DNA of 64,000 nucleotides from Aphrocallistes beatrix (Eukaryota > Porifera > Hexactinellida > Sceptrulophora > Aphrocallistidae), in the NCBI GenBank assembly GCA_963281255.1, contig OY725503.1:1302001-1366000 (forward strand), in the 5' to 3' direction. The stretch's first letter is position 1; every line of letters starts with the position of its first letter. Under the pieces are notes generated by a model. It worked only from the letters and a program-made list of their open reading frames with translations, made no database searches and was not told where the DNA came from. The position numbers were made by a program, and so were the translations under genes. Shown in pieces: positions 22,870-35,125 of this stretch.

Positions 22870-23855
22870 CGCTAATTATTTCACGTACAGTGCTTTGGGA
22901 GTTCTATATACGGTCACAATAGGTAATGATGGATATCCAAGTGAATTATCTCGGGATACTACGTTTGTACTTTATTTATAAGTCATTGGACAAATAAATC
23001 ACACAATGTATTTATACTTCTGGCGGTAAATATCCTAAATTATTTTTTCCCAAAAGTATCTTAGAAAGTCCAAGTTGGGAATATAGGTTCCTATTTAATA
23101 TCCTTAAATATCTTTATATATTATCTTAACTATTCCCTTTGTAAATAGTATTATACTCCTATTCACTTAATCAATATAGCACAAAACTACTCTCCAGTTA
23201 ACAACTTCTATACCTGAGACATTGGAATTATTTTTTATACAAATAGTAATCTTTTAAACTAAGATTGGTAATTTGAGTAACTCTATTTATATCCAATGAT
23301 TGAATCATATAAATATTAAAACTTTTACTAAATTATTTAATACGTAATATGGAGAACGAAGATATTACTACACCTACATCTCCTACATCATCTGCATCAA
23401 GAATGCCCGAAAATGGGAAGGGAAAGTAAAGAGGCAAAAGAGAGGGGAAAAAAGAGCGAGGCAAGCAGCCGACGCTGCCTTAAAATTCAAAATAATAAAA
23501 TAATAGAGGATATTATTATGGTATGAAATTTACTCATTTAATCGATACAAAAATATAATAATTGACTGTTTCCGTTACAAATAGGGCAGGACTCAGAAAA
23601 AGACATTAAACAGTATATAGTATATGTATAATGTTTCAAGTAAGTATTCAATTATGATTAATAATATTATAAGTGATAATTATATTTATTTAAATTTCCA
23701 TTTAGATTAGATGAGTATGTAATTATTGAGATTTAAAGTTAATTAAATACGGATACTCTTCTCTTTTCGATTTTTCACCTTTATCTCTGTGAATTTTGTT
23801 TCAATTTCCAAATATAAATTGAATATTTCATCTACTATATTTGCATGTGTTACAA
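22870..23855. other. AT-rich, small ORF only
   Basis: A 26-codon frame near 23350-23430 (MENEDITTPTSPTSSASRM) could be a first exon, since GTAAAG follows near its end, but this is weak. Nothing else was recognised. Confidence 0.25.
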
Positions 23856-24625
23856 TAGACGAAGTCCCTACACCAACTTGCAGGCTATAGAATAGACGAA
23901 GTCTCTACACCAACTTGCAGGCTATAGAATAGACGAAGTCTCTACACCAACTTGCAGGCTATAGAATAGACGAAGTCCCTGCCCCAACTTGCAGGCTATA
24001 GAATAGACGAAGTCCCTACTCCAACTTGCAGGCTATAGAATAGACGAAGTCTCTACCCCAACTTGCAGGCTATAGAATAGACGAAGTCTCTACCCAACTT
24101 GCAGGCTATAGAATAGACGAAGTCTCTACTCCAACTTGCAGGCTATAGAATAGACGAAGTCTCTACCCAACTTGCAGGCTATAGAATAGACGAAGTCTCT
24201 ACACCAACTTGCAGGCTATAGAATAGACGAAGTCTCTACTCCAACTTGCAAGCTATAGAATAGACGAAGTCCCTACTCCAACTTGCAGGCTATAGAATAG
24301 ACGAAGTCTCTACTCCAACTTGCAGGCTATAGAATAGACGAAGTCTCTACTCCAACTTGCAGGCTATAGAATAGACGAAGTCTCTACACCAACTTGCAGG
24401 CTATAGAATAGACGAAGTCTCTACACCAACTTGCAGGCTATAGAATAGACGAAGTCTCTACTCCAACTTGCAGGCTATAGAATAGACGAAGTCTCTACTC
24501 CAACTTGCAGGCTATAGAATAGACGAAGTCTCTACTCCAACTTGCAGGCTATAGAATAGACGAAGTCTCTACTCCAACTTGCAGGCTATAGAATAGACGA
24601 AGTCTCTATATCAACTTGCACGCGA
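23856..24625. repeat. 37-bp minisatellite, about 20 units
   Basis: The unit is TAGACGAAGTCTCTACTCCA followed by ACTTGCAGGCTATAGAA, repeated about 20 times. Differences are limited to a few positions (CTC/ACC/CCC after CTA, one-base deletions). It is followed directly by Helitron-like internal sequence. Confidence 0.95.
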
Positions 24626-24639
24626 TACAATGGAGGAAT

Positions 24640-24947
24640 TCCCTACTCCACGCTATAAACAATCCTCAAACGGCTGACATAGCGTTTCCAAGAATGTCGA
24701 TTTCAAATATCATATTATTGAATCTCTATCGTGGTTATTTGTTTACAATATACTAATACAGTAAAGAAATTATAAAATCACGGTATAAATATGGTTTCAA
24801 TGGTTGAAATGGGGTTTTCGAGGGTGTAGATTTCGAACATCATATCACCGAAGCTCGATTGTGATTTTATGTTTATTTTTGTTTACGATGTATTAATAAA
24901 GTAAACAAATTCTAAAATTATCCTATGAACAAGCTTTCAAAGGTTTA
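24640..24947 (+). mobile_element. Helitron-like family 2 internal fragment
   Basis: Two to three diverged units resembling the internal repeats of 13893-15082 (GTTTACAATATATCAATAAAG and TTTCGAGGGTGTAGATTTCG) sit between the minisatellite and the next complete copy. No terminus is present. Confidence 0.6.
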
Positions 24948-25593
24948 TCTTAAATATTAAAACTCGATGGCTTTTTTGTTTGTTGTGAGGTGTGAAATAA
25001 CATTTCTACAAGGGATTTCGGAGGACTAAGTGAAATTTCACACATTCGCTCCAAAAGGTGACAAAATATATCTATTAATTATGACGGGAAATTGTTGTTT
25101 CAACAATATTACACACATATGCATCAGTTCTATGCAATTCAATGGCTCAATATAATTCATGTTATAATACATACAAATAATTATAGTACAACAGATGTAG
25201 GATGCATATATATTAAGTAAAAATATTTCACACCTTTATATACATATTTTAACACCTTTTGTGAATTTTCAAATAGTCGCTAGAGACTGGCTTCCAACGG
25301 TTGACATATGATTTTCGAGGATGTAGATTTCGAATGTCATATTATTGAATCTCTATCGTTGATATTATATTTGTTTTTGTTTACAATATGTTAATAAAGT
25401 AAAATTATAAATTGACGCTATTAATAAGCTTTCAAAGGTTGATATATTATTTTGAGATTGTTAAAATAAACAAATATTAAAGTAACAACAAACATAGATT
25501 TTCAAAGTATTTAAGAGAATCGAGGTGACCAAAGGGTACCTCATGCGGACATTTTATGTCCGTAGCGCAGCGCAATCAAGCGAAGCGCGCTTG
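24948..25593 (+). mobile_element. Helitron-like family 2 copy, 646 bp
   Basis: It starts TCTTAAATATTAAAACTCG after an A and ends GCGCGCTTG before a T. It aligns with 13893-15082 minus that copy's nested MITE. The terminal hairpin region carries a small deletion (CGTAGCGCAGCGCAATC). No ORF. Confidence 0.75.
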
Positions 25594-27658
25594 TAGTTTA
25601 TTTAAACGGTAGAATATCCATACCCATTATTTAATTCTAAAATAATTATCCAGCAATCAACAGGCCCAGTCGATGATCATGGAATAATATATCAAATCAC
25701 AAATACTTTGATGCATTGGCAAGTTACATTGAACTACGTGTATTACAAATATCTACTATTGGTGAGGTCAGAGACCTATTTTAGACCAAATTTTTTGATT
25801 AAGGATAACAGCAGTTCTCGAATTTTTTAAGAGTTATTAATTATTCATCACAAATGATAAATCTTTATATTATCTGGGTGTTGAATTTGAACGTATTGAA
25901 ACATGTTATTGGACACTATTCTAAACATATTGGTGAAAAATTTTGAAAGGGAATTTGTGACTAGTTTGCAAGATATTTGATCATACTTCCTGACTATTAC
26001 TAGGATATGACTACGTACTAGGCTGAAGTATGTCTTATCCCGAGCCCATACTAACAGAGTTAGAAGTGGGCTCGTAAAAGAAAATAGACTAATCTGATTT
26101 AATATTCGAATTCTGCCTATTCGAAGTATGCATTTTAAAATATTTCAACTCAAATACACTTTCCCGAAGTTAAAGAGTGCCCACTTGTGCCACATTGTGC
26201 CACGTATGAATGACCCTAATTATTATATATGTTGGCGCTGGTAACACCTAGTCGAACTGATCAGTGATTGTGCTCATCAATTTGAGATAATTGAAAGAAT
26301 ACATTATATTATGAATAATTGGAATATGCAGAAATCAAATTAAAAATCGAATTACTACAAGCATGTTAAGCTGGTTGAGAATAGGCTTGTTTAATAATGA
26401 AGAGAAAGAAAAGTACAAGGAATATAGGTCTAGGATCCTAGATAAAGTAGAAATCGAGTGTAATTATACTAGAGTAAGTACTAAGCCTATAATAAGGGTT
26501 ACCACCCAAGCTGGTGTTCTAACCTAACTGTATGTAACAAGCATTATAATTTACCGTTGGGATTGAGTACACTTTATGAGTAGACTATCACTATTTCGAT
26601 GGGAAATAATTCAGTGTACAAATACTTTGTCCGGTTACTGTAGCACAAAAGGAGTTAGTAAATAAAACAAATGTATTAACAAAAAGCGGCAGAAATTATC
26701 AGATCTACGAAGAATATCCAAATCTCCAAATGTAAGCTTTTATAATAAAAATATGTAGGAGAAATTTCTGTAGTTACAATAGCCAAGTAGATTTGATAGA
26801 AATAGGTTAAAAAAGATACACTCCCGAGCTCCGATCTCCTGATAAATTTGGTGAGGTTAGTATGTGTAAAAGATTGAATAAAAAATCCTCCAAAGAAGTC
26901 ACTTGTTTCTACTCCTCCCAAGAACTCACTAATTTCAATTTCAACTAATTCTCGTTGATGGATATAGTTAATTTTTTGCACTTTCCTTTATATTTACGAG
27001 TGAAAAGTGTAAACAGGCAAAGGATAAGATAGTGTTGATTCAACATATTTTTGATAAATTTAGATTAGTTTAGGAAAAGCTTTTGGCAGCTTAGTATGGT
27101 TATTACCAGTGGAATTATAGAATTTATAGATAAATATGTAAACAAAACAGGAATGAATAAGTTAGGGAATGGAAAACGGATTTGCATTTTTTGCCACAAA
27201 ATTGTTGTTAAAACAGAGGTCTAGGATTTTAGGAGGAAATTGGAACCGGTTGTATCTTCAGAAAATGGAATAATTTAGATACTTCAATAAAGAATTCAAC
27301 AAATAATGTGATTTATATTCTTTATTTTGGTTATCATTCGAGGCCATTTTTTCAGTTACTAAGGAATAAAGAAGAAGGTTACAGTGTAAGCAAGAAATTG
27401 TTGAAATAGCGAAATTAACACCGATTTAGAATTGACACAATAATATTAGAAGTATTTTATTATTCCAGCATTTGTCATTATTGTTAAGAAAACACATATT
27501 AAGGGTTAAATTACCCCTGATACATTGAATTAGATAGTCTAGTTTAAACAATGAGAATAAATAAGTAACCTATTAAGCTCTATTCTTTTTTACAAAATTA
27601 TAGTATAATATTCAATGTTATAAAAATATACAATTTGTTTAAATAGGTAGAACATTAA
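25594..27658. other. No confident gene
   Basis: AT-rich. A 101-codon minus-strand frame at 26676-26981 has a somewhat protein-like start (ELVEIEISEFLGGVETSDFF) but becomes low-complexity aromatic. A CIFCHK pair appears in a short plus-strand frame near 27190. Neither is supported by a domain or splice sites. Confidence 0.4.
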
Positions 27659-27790
27659 TTATAAAAACGCTGTTGTAACCTTATCGGATTCAATTGTCAG
27701 TGGTATGTTGGGCAAGGATGTCTCTCCCTGCTGAATGCACCCAGCAAGTTCTGATTTAGGAACCCGGTTAGTCAAGTCTACAGAACAATC
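27659..27790 (-). CDS. Possible terminal exon, unrecognised
   Basis: A minus-strand acceptor (TTTCAGAATTGTTTAG) is followed by an open frame with DCSVDLTNRVPKSELAGC and ending SLPNIPLTIESDKVTTAFL, then TAA. The residue composition is protein-like and unlike the neighbouring AT-rich noise. I could not find upstream exons with confidence and recognise no family. It would be the C-terminal end of a spliced protein if real. Confidence 0.3.
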   Translation of the reverse strand, partial: DCSVDLTNRVPKSELAGCIQQGETSLPNIPLTIESDKVTTAFL

Positions 27791-30244
27791 CTAAACAATT
27801 CTGAAAGAAATAATGTTACATTGTTATCCATGATTCAAATGTATTAATAACCAATCAATGGTATTTGGTAAAACGAGCCTGAGTGACCAGGAAAATTTCA
27901 GTATTTAATATAATCCAGTATTAGCACAGCTCCTGTAGGATGCTGAATTGGGGACGGTGGATGGCGTCCGTCCGTCCAGGCGTACCTAAAGGAATCTATT
28001 TAGCCAATTCGTACCAAATTCGGACTAAACAATCTCTATATAGTGTAGATGTGCACCTAGGGGAATGATTTTCATATTATCAAACCTTCCCAAAATAGGT
28101 GACAAAATGTTATGACCAATCAGATTGTAGGGTTATTAATACAGCTGCATTATATTATAATTTATTTATATAGACTGTATATATACTCAAGGCCGTAGCC
28201 ACCAGGTTTCAAGTGGTCGTGTTGAAACCAGTCCGTCATTTATTTTTACTGCACGATCCGGTCCACGGTCCAGACCGTTATGTCTCTGCAATGAACAAGT
28301 ATTCAGTTAGAGCGGGTTCAACCATGGAAATTATCCAATGTAACGTAATAATGGTTTCATTTTCACGGGCCCGGCGGAAGCAAAATGAAAGTGGTCAGGC
28401 AAAAATTTTGCAAAGCGAATAAGTTAGTTAACTAATAAGTTTTATTATGGTTGGATAGAGATATGAATGTGTATGTGTGGCACTGTAACAGCGAACCAGT
28501 TTCCCTGACCTGCCTGACCTGTTTGCCTGACCTGCCGTCTCTAATTCAAAAATGTGGTATAGAAATTCTATCTATAATACTAGTTTTATTGGCTAGGGAA
28601 AAAGTGGTACTCCAATATTGCTGAGTTATGACTTATTCTTACAGGGCAGCATTAAGAGACGATATCCAGCATATTATATGGAGATCGCTGAAGATCGCTG
28701 GAAGTTGCTTCAGTACTGCCTATACATTGTAAAATCAGGTATTAGCACCCTATAACCAAGGAAACTATGCTAGTACTAGTATCTTGATGAGTTCTACAGA
28801 TTGATGACATAGACCCCTTCACGGGATCCAAATGCAGGTCATGGTTCCGCCAGAAATTCGAAAGGATTGTATCTATAAAATTAGACAACTTATTACTATC
28901 AAATTGTATTTTATAAAGTAAATATGTACTGAATTTTAAAGTCAAATTAAACTTATGAAAAAAGAATTAGTACTCTCTTTCTCCGCTATTTTGACTGCAA
29001 ATGCTGGTCACTTGTGATGCATGTTATTATAATGGTTCAAGCATAGCGGGAATCTTGTAAATATTCTTGAATACAACCTCTGTTTCCTTTGGCAGAGAGG
29101 AAAAGGACTGGAGAGATGGACAGTTGGGAATATTGTTGTGTCAGCTAGATAGATAGTACATTTGGTGTGGTGTAGGACAGTAAGTATCAGAATCTGTTGT
29201 ATTCGAGAATACAAGTCCTGATCGTCCCAAACTGTCCCAAGATGTCCAGCGTAGATCAATTTAGGATGAGGAGGCAGAGCAAATGAACAATGTCAATGTG
29301 ACGTTAAGGAGTTGGGGTTAGGGCGGGAATCCTCCAATAAAGTTCTTACAGACTTCTAAAGAATCTTGCAGTCAAGAATCTGCTTCTTACTTTAAGAGGG
29401 CGGTTCTATTCTTAGCGTCACAATGATGTTAACAATAGATAATCCTATGTGTGTGTGACCTCTTACGATGTAGCACATGTATCGATTTTATTTCTGATGT
29501 CAGATACCTATACAATATCAAAGTCCCAGTTCTCCCCTTTTCCATGGTGTCCCATGGTGTCCTTTTTACCAATCTACTGTGCCATTCTCCAATCCAATGT
29601 TCATTTCTCCTATCTGCTGGTCCTTTCTACATTCGGCTGTTCAATTCTCCAAAATGCTGCGCGATTTACCATTCTACTATTTCTTGTCTATTGTTCAATT
29701 CTGCAATCCACGGTTCATTTCTCCCATCTATTGTTCGATTCTGCGATCCATTATACATTTTCTCCTATATTTGAACAAATTGATGATTCTGGGAATATGA
29801 AGAGTAACAGTTGAAACGGGACGGTACAGCTCATTCAAGAAGGCAGTGTACCATTGAGATGAACCGGGGTCATAACAATTGATGATATACTTTCTATGAG
29901 ATGAATGCGATATTATAATCATGTAGCAAGGTATATAATATTTGGAATATATAGTTAAAGGACTCATTACCTTGTTTCATATATCATTCTACTGAAATCA
30001 TATTGAAAACTCGGGATTCTCAATTCAGCTCTTGATGATAGGTTGGCAAAACTTCCCTCTAATGTAGAAAAAGTTGTCTAGTACGGTGTGGGAAGAGTGA
30101 AGACATCGCAGCAACACAATAGCCTCCGGAGAAAAGAAGTCCACACAGCTTAGCGCGGGCGAAAAGTACGATTTTGTACTCGAAAGTAACATTTTGAACG
30201 CAGGCTACTCAGTTAACTAAAACTTAACTTCTTGTCGACTGACA
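27791..30244. other. No confident gene; degenerate repeats
   Basis: GGACGG/CCGTCC and AGCTCCTGTAGGA phrases near 27925-27985 are related to 39525-39590 and 63485-63555 and look like remnants of a dispersed repeat. From about 29580 to 29770 degenerate 20-30 bp units with GTTCAATTCTCCAATCCA-like wording recur; overlapping ORFs there are produced by the repeat. A weak exon-like stretch is at 28742-28880 on the minus strand. Confidence 0.35.
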
Positions 30245-30376
30245 ATTCCTATAACTACCATGAATCAACTCTGGCCTTCTTTTTAATTTGAGATCAGAAA
30301 AATGTGGCTTGTGGCTCACATTTTTCTGATCTCAAATTAAAAAGAAGGCCAGAGTTGATTCATGCTAGTTATAAGA
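30245..30376. repeat. Near-perfect hairpin, 48-bp arms
   Basis: Positions 30259-30306 are the exact reverse complement of 30317-30364, with a 10-nt loop (GCTTGTGGCT). Outside the perfect arms pairing continues for about 14 nt with one mismatch and one bulge. It could be a fold-back element remnant, a hairpin-RNA source, or an assembly/replication artefact. Confidence 0.9.
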
Positions 30377-30644
30377 AATTGTTGTCACATTAAGGTCATT
30401 AATTCAGGTTTTATTAAGATTATGGAATTTATTAAGATTATGGAGGCCGTCATACCCACAAAAGAGTTGGAAGCAAAATATTGACGAAGACTAAGAGATC
30501 GAGAGTAGAATACGAAGATAAAAAGAGATGAGAGCGAGCCATCACGAACATCTATTTACTGTTATCTTAACATAGTATGTTACAAATGAAACAAAATATT
30601 GCTGTTCTGAATGATATTGAAAATTAATAAAGTTGAATTCAATT

Positions 30645-30905
30645 ACATTGTTGGTCAACCAAATAATTTGGTCAACCGAATAATTTGGTCAAATAAATGA
30701 TTTGGTTAACCGAATAATTTGGTCAACCAAATTGTTTGCATGCTTTTCCAACACAATCACATGTTCTTACATGAGGTGGTCTGAACACAAATAAATCTAA
30801 TAGGCCTACTTATTTATCAAAATTTATTCGGTTAACCAAATTATTTGGTCTGACCATTATTCGGTTAAAATGGTATTTGGTTGAAACGGTTTCAACCTCG
30901 ATATA
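30645..30905. repeat. AATAATTTGGTCAACC array element, partial
   Basis: Five to six units of about 19 bp (AATAATTTGGTCAACCRAAT type) are followed by a spacer with GCATGCTTTTCCAACACAAT and inverted units ending GGTTTCAACCTCGA. It is collinear with 53060-53436 but lacks that copy's left end. Confidence 0.75.
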
Positions 30906-31035
30906 TATATTACAGTCAGATTGTAAAATTAGGGATTTCATGAAATGCCTAGTCATCTCACAAAATTACTAGGTATTTCGTGAAATCACAAGGCTGCTCA
31001 TGAAATAACTGATTACACACATTGAGTGTAACATA

Positions 31036-31207
31036 TCCTTACTATTAAAACTCGATTAATGTGTCTATATGTATATACAAGCGCGCTTCGCTTGCTTTCG
31101 CTGCGCGGCTGGCGGACACAAAGTATCCGCCAGCCGCGCAGCGCAAGCAAGCGAAGCGCGCTTGTATATATATAAACTAATAAACATTAATCGAGTCTTA
31201 ATAGTAT
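31036..31207. mobile_element. Palindromic Helitron-like ends (two 3' ends facing)
   Basis: A family 1 5' end at 31036 runs into an inverted 3' end (CAAGCGCGC, 31078), then a forward 3' end (to 31164), then an inverted 5' end (TAATCGAGTCTTAATAGTA). The central 87 bp form a near-perfect palindrome (one mismatch pair, three-base centre). The whole 170-bp unit can fold on itself. Confidence 0.75.
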
Positions 31208-31583
31208 ACATAAAGTAAACAAATTTCGAAATTCATTAGTAAAAGTAATCAATATTTGGCGCTACTCGCGGTACACAAGTTCGCGCTTACTAATATATAA
31301 ATTTTAAATTAGGTGATGATGACGCGTCCGATTGAATTGGGACTGAAATATGTTTAGATTAAGTCCAATGAACATGGAATGCTATATTCATACTATTCTA
31401 TTTATAAACAAAATATTTAAAAAATTCTCCACACCCCAAGCGAAATTTTGGGAGACATAGTTCTCGGGCCCAGATATTACGTCTTCGACGGTACGTATAG
31501 AAAATAATATATAATAAGTAAAGAAAGCTTGTAAAAACTATTACTAAATAATAATCCAAAAATGTATCGTATTTCATATAAAT
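31208..31583. other. No gene seen (3' flank of TPR-SET gene)
   Basis: AT-rich; would include the 3' untranslated region of the minus-strand TPR-SET gene. No clear element. Confidence 0.5.
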
Positions 31584-33791
31584 TCAAAAAAATAGCTTTC
31601 GAGCTTCATTGAATTTCTTTTGTATTAGTTTGAATATAGCATGATCAGGATCAAGATGAGCTCTTGAGGCTTGATTACACCAAGCCCAAAATTTAACATA
31701 AGTCTCAGGATCTAATTCAGAAAAGAAAGCCTCAGCTTCCTTAACTAAGTTAAAACCTTCGGTTTGGTTAAGGCTTAATCTAAACAAATAAAATATTATT
31801 GATTGAAATGATACACTGATAAGATGCTTATTCCTAGTAGACAACGACAAGAGTCTCACAAGCCGAAAAGCTTTATTCTTCAACAGCAACCAAGTATCAT
31901 TGTCTAAGTTCCCTCCCATTATTCCTGGATTAAAAAAGCTCCCAGATAGTTGACATATCACAGGAAAGAATGAAGCAAGCTCTTTTTCCAACCGTATTAG
32001 TTGTTGTATTTCTTGTTTATGTTCGTGATGTCTTTCAAAAGCACATAGGTTACACTCACACTTGAATTTCAGATATTCGGAACGCTTTTGAACATCAGGG
32101 AATAAAGCTAATGGCAAATAAGACACAAATACTTCACTTCCTTTAGGAATGTCGGTTAGAGCTCTAACAATACAGATTTCTCCAATGTAAAGTCTAACAG
32201 CATTTGGAACACATGAATGATTGATCAAAGAAGGAAGTAGCCAGATATGGTGAAAATAGTTTTTTGTCATATTTGTAATTAAATAATCGAGTCTGTAATG
32301 GTCATGATATAAATATATATTCTGTGCCAAATCAGATACTTTTTGCAAAGGATAGAGAGAAAAATCAAGATTTTTGTGTAAATCATAACCAAGGTGAGAA
32401 AAGAGGCGAATTTGAACATCTTTCTGATTGATATCAAACGTGGATATGAAACAAACAGTAAGAAGTTTAGATTTCTTCAATATTTCTATTAACATCGAAG
32501 CATCTTTAACTTGATTATTTTTTAAATAAATTAATCTGCAATTTGGACATGAACATTGCATATTCGGTCCCAATGAAGACCACATAGTAGCCTTGGTTAT
32601 ACACAAATTTTCTCCTTTCTTAACTTTACGGGTTGTGAACATACCTCTCCCATGATTAGTAGATCCTTGTATTTGTATTGGACCAATGAAGTCGCCAATT
32701 TCGGTTTCTTTACCTTCGTTATGACACTCTCTTAACACATCAAAATCAAATTCACCCTTCATATTTTCGACGCTAACCTCCACTTTTGGAGTTAATTTCT
32801 TTATAGCAAGACTAACAATATTTTCCTTAGGTTTAATATTCTGCAAAATTTCAAGAGATACAACATGATTACCTATTTTGTTGTAGACCATAGCAACTAA
32901 ATATTGATAGTAGGCAGAGTCTGGTTGAAGTGATTTAGCTTTATCGAAGTCAATAAGTGCATCTTCATAGCAATGAAGTTTGAGATACGATAGTCCTCTA
33001 CTCTTATAGAATGTAGCATCAGATGGGTTTACTTGAATGGCACATGTGTACTGGACAATGGCTTGGATGTAACGCCATTGTTTGAACATATTATCTCCTA
33101 ACTCGATATAGATGTCACAAGCGTTGGGTGTAGATAATATAAGTTGGGTGTCAGAGATCTTGATTGGAGATAGATTCAGAAGAGGATCAATATCAGGATG
33201 CTCCTGGATAATATTGCTCGTATTATTTAAGTTGTTGGCTTCTTTTGGTTTCTGGAGTTCAATATCGGAATCTGTATTTTTTTGTTGAGAAATGCTTTGG
33301 AATTTGAATATAGGTTCGGAGGGTTTCATACCCATTTTTAGATTTAAGAGACTTAAATTTGAATGATCCATAATAATGAGTGTATATTTACCATTAGATG
33401 CCTTGTGATAAAAAGGATTAAGAATAACCAGGTTAATCCCTAGTTCGAATTGTGACTTGTTGACTACTAGAGGTACGGAGACACGACAAGCATTTTCAAA
33501 TTCGTCTTCAATGATAAAGTAAATGGCTTCAGCAACGGCAATACCCGATATTATAGTAGAGTAAATGATTTTTTTAGGATTGGCCACGCCTGGAAATAAT
33601 TCGTTAATTTTAATTGCATGAAACTGATTTGATTCGAATAATGAAAGTTTTTTCAAGTGAACGAGATCATCATGAGGATTGTTGAATATTAAAGAAGCGT
33701 TAAGTTCTTGACAAAGCAAATCTTGCTCTTCTAGTAGAGTTTTCTTGTCGTAATGATAATCTGAGAAATGACCTAATTCAGGAGTTGCCAT
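31584..33791 (-). CDS. TPR-SET protein (SMYD-like methyltransferase), intronless
   Basis: A 735-residue uninterrupted frame begins at an ATG (33791) and ends TGA. An N-terminal domain (about 60-165) with SVPLVVNKSQFELGINLVIL and NPFYHK resembles that of TPR-SET proteins in fungi and animals. TPR-like helices follow (about 228-320; AIQVNPSDATFYKSRGLSYL). The SET domain has GRGMFTTRKVKKGE (381-394), SLINHSCVPNAVRL (521-534, cofactor site), VFVSYLP (555-561) and a post-SET C.C..C cluster (578-583). A MYND zinc finger is absent; only CSCPNC (413-418) sits in the SET insert. Such proteins transfer methyl groups from S-adenosylmethionine to lysines; the substrate is unknown. A broken copy lies at 55.1-56.6 kb. 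Confidence 0.85.
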   Translation of the reverse strand: MATPELGHFSDYHYDKKTLLEEQDLLCQELNASLIFNNPHDDLVHLKKLSLFESNQFHAIKINELFPGVANPKKIIYSTIISGIAVAEAIYFIIEDEFENACRVSVPLVVNKSQFELGINLVILNPFYHKASNGKYTLIIMDHSNLSLLNLKMGMKPSEPIFKFQSISQQKNTDSDIELQKPKEANNLNNTSNIIQEHPDIDPLLNLSPIKISDTQLILSTPNACDIYIELGDNMFKQWRYIQAIVQYTCAIQVNPSDATFYKSRGLSYLKLHCYEDALIDFDKAKSLQPDSAYYQYLVAMVYNKIGNHVVSLEILQNIKPKENIVSLAIKKLTPKVEVSVENMKGEFDFDVLRECHNEGKETEIGDFIGPIQIQGSTNHGRGMFTTRKVKKGENLCITKATMWSSLGPNMQCSCPNCRLIYLKNNQVKDASMLIEILKKSKLLTVCFISTFDINQKDVQIRLFSHLGYDLHKNLDFSLYPLQKVSDLAQNIYLYHDHYRLDYLITNMTKNYFHHIWLLPSLINHSCVPNAVRLYIGEICIVRALTDIPKGSEVFVSYLPLALFPDVQKRSEYLKFKCECNLCAFERHHEHKQEIQQLIRLEKELASFFPVICQLSGSFFNPGIMGGNLDNDTWLLLKNKAFRLVRLLSLSTRNKHLISVSFQSIIFYLFRLSLNQTEGFNLVKEAEAFFSELDPETYVKFWAWCNQASRAHLDPDHAIFKLIQKKFNEARKLFF

Positions 33792-34350
33792 GATCAGAAT
33801 TAGAGCAAATAAGTTTAGATATTCGAGCTAAATATCAATGGATAATATGAAAGAGTATAAATAAATGAAAATAAGAGGGATGGACATGGGGATGTAGGTG
33901 GATATCAATGGGCCAATTCTCCAAGAATATTTTTTGTTAAACTTTTTGTAAAACCCCCGGAAAAATTTTGTCACTTGTGCTACTTGATACTTGTCATGAC
34001 CATTACATACTAAGAGAACAAGTCGATCAAGGTGAGATACAAGTTATATAAATTACAATGAGTAATTCAGCATGCAAATTTCAAATTTGAAGTCATATTT
34101 TCAGGAGATTTTGTGGTTTGAATGAATTGGCCTGGATCGACTCATTTTAGTATCATTTATGATGTAAAGCAAATGGTGTTTGAATACTCGTTTTCTGGAT
34201 TTGAACCAATTATACAATTACAGTTTTAGTCCAGGAAACCGAAAAATTTGGGAAGTATGAACTTTTTTTGGTGGTTTTGAGCTACTGGGGGTTCCCTTGA
34301 CCAAAATTAAGCCCATGCCACTTTTGCATGTTTGGGCAATTTTATATATA
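33792..34350. other. Upstream region with Tc1-like MITE remnant
   Basis: Includes the presumed promoter of the TPR-SET gene. GTGCTACTTGATACTTGTC and AATGAGTAATTC (33975-34075) resemble the inside of the Tc1-like MITE at 5426-5903. No clear core promoter was picked out. Confidence 0.35.
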
Positions 34351-35125
34351 CAAGCGCGCTTCGCTTGCTTGCGCTGCGCGGCTTGCAGACACTTTGTGTC
34401 CGCAGAGTCACCCTGCGGGCGCCTGGAGTTACTCAATTTAACATATTTTGGGAATTTTTTGCTTTATATAAATATTGTAAACAGAAGTTAACGAATAATT
34501 TCTCATATGGGTCCATAAATATAATATTCTAAATCTAGACCCCTGAAAACCCCATGTCAACCGTTGAAAGCAAGTTTCTAGCATACTTTTGAGATTTGTT
34601 TACTTTATGTATCTATTGTAAACAAAAGTAAACAAATTGATCATCAAATTTACTCGAAAATATGATATTCAAAATCTACTCCCCTAAAAACCCCATGTCA
34701 CCCGTTGGAAGCTAGTCTCTAGCATTATTTTCAAAATTCATCAAATGGTGTGAAAATATGTATATAAAGGTGTGAAAATATGCACATAATCTTTTTTATT
34801 GCTATACATTATAATACATTTAAGATATCAAACATAAGTTGTGGTTTTGAATTATTAATAACAATGACGATCTATAGTAGTGTCATAATTGTACTTGTAC
34901 AATGATTTCAATTGTGATAGTGTAGTCATTTATTTTGTAAAGAAAAGGTGTGAAAAATTGTTTTCCATTTTTTTTGCAGAGGTGTGAAGATTTCGCTTAG
35001 ATCTTAGAACTTAATCGTAGTCATATCATTTGACAAATACATGCCATTTTTAACACCTCTATGACTTCCCAATTCTTCAATCAATTCGGACAAACACACA
35101 AAAAAAATCCTAGCATTTTAATATA

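Noticed and set aside
23856..24625. CRISPR-like array of regularly spaced repeats
   Set aside because: The whole 37-bp unit is repeated with no unique spacers, and the context is animal DNA. It is a minisatellite.
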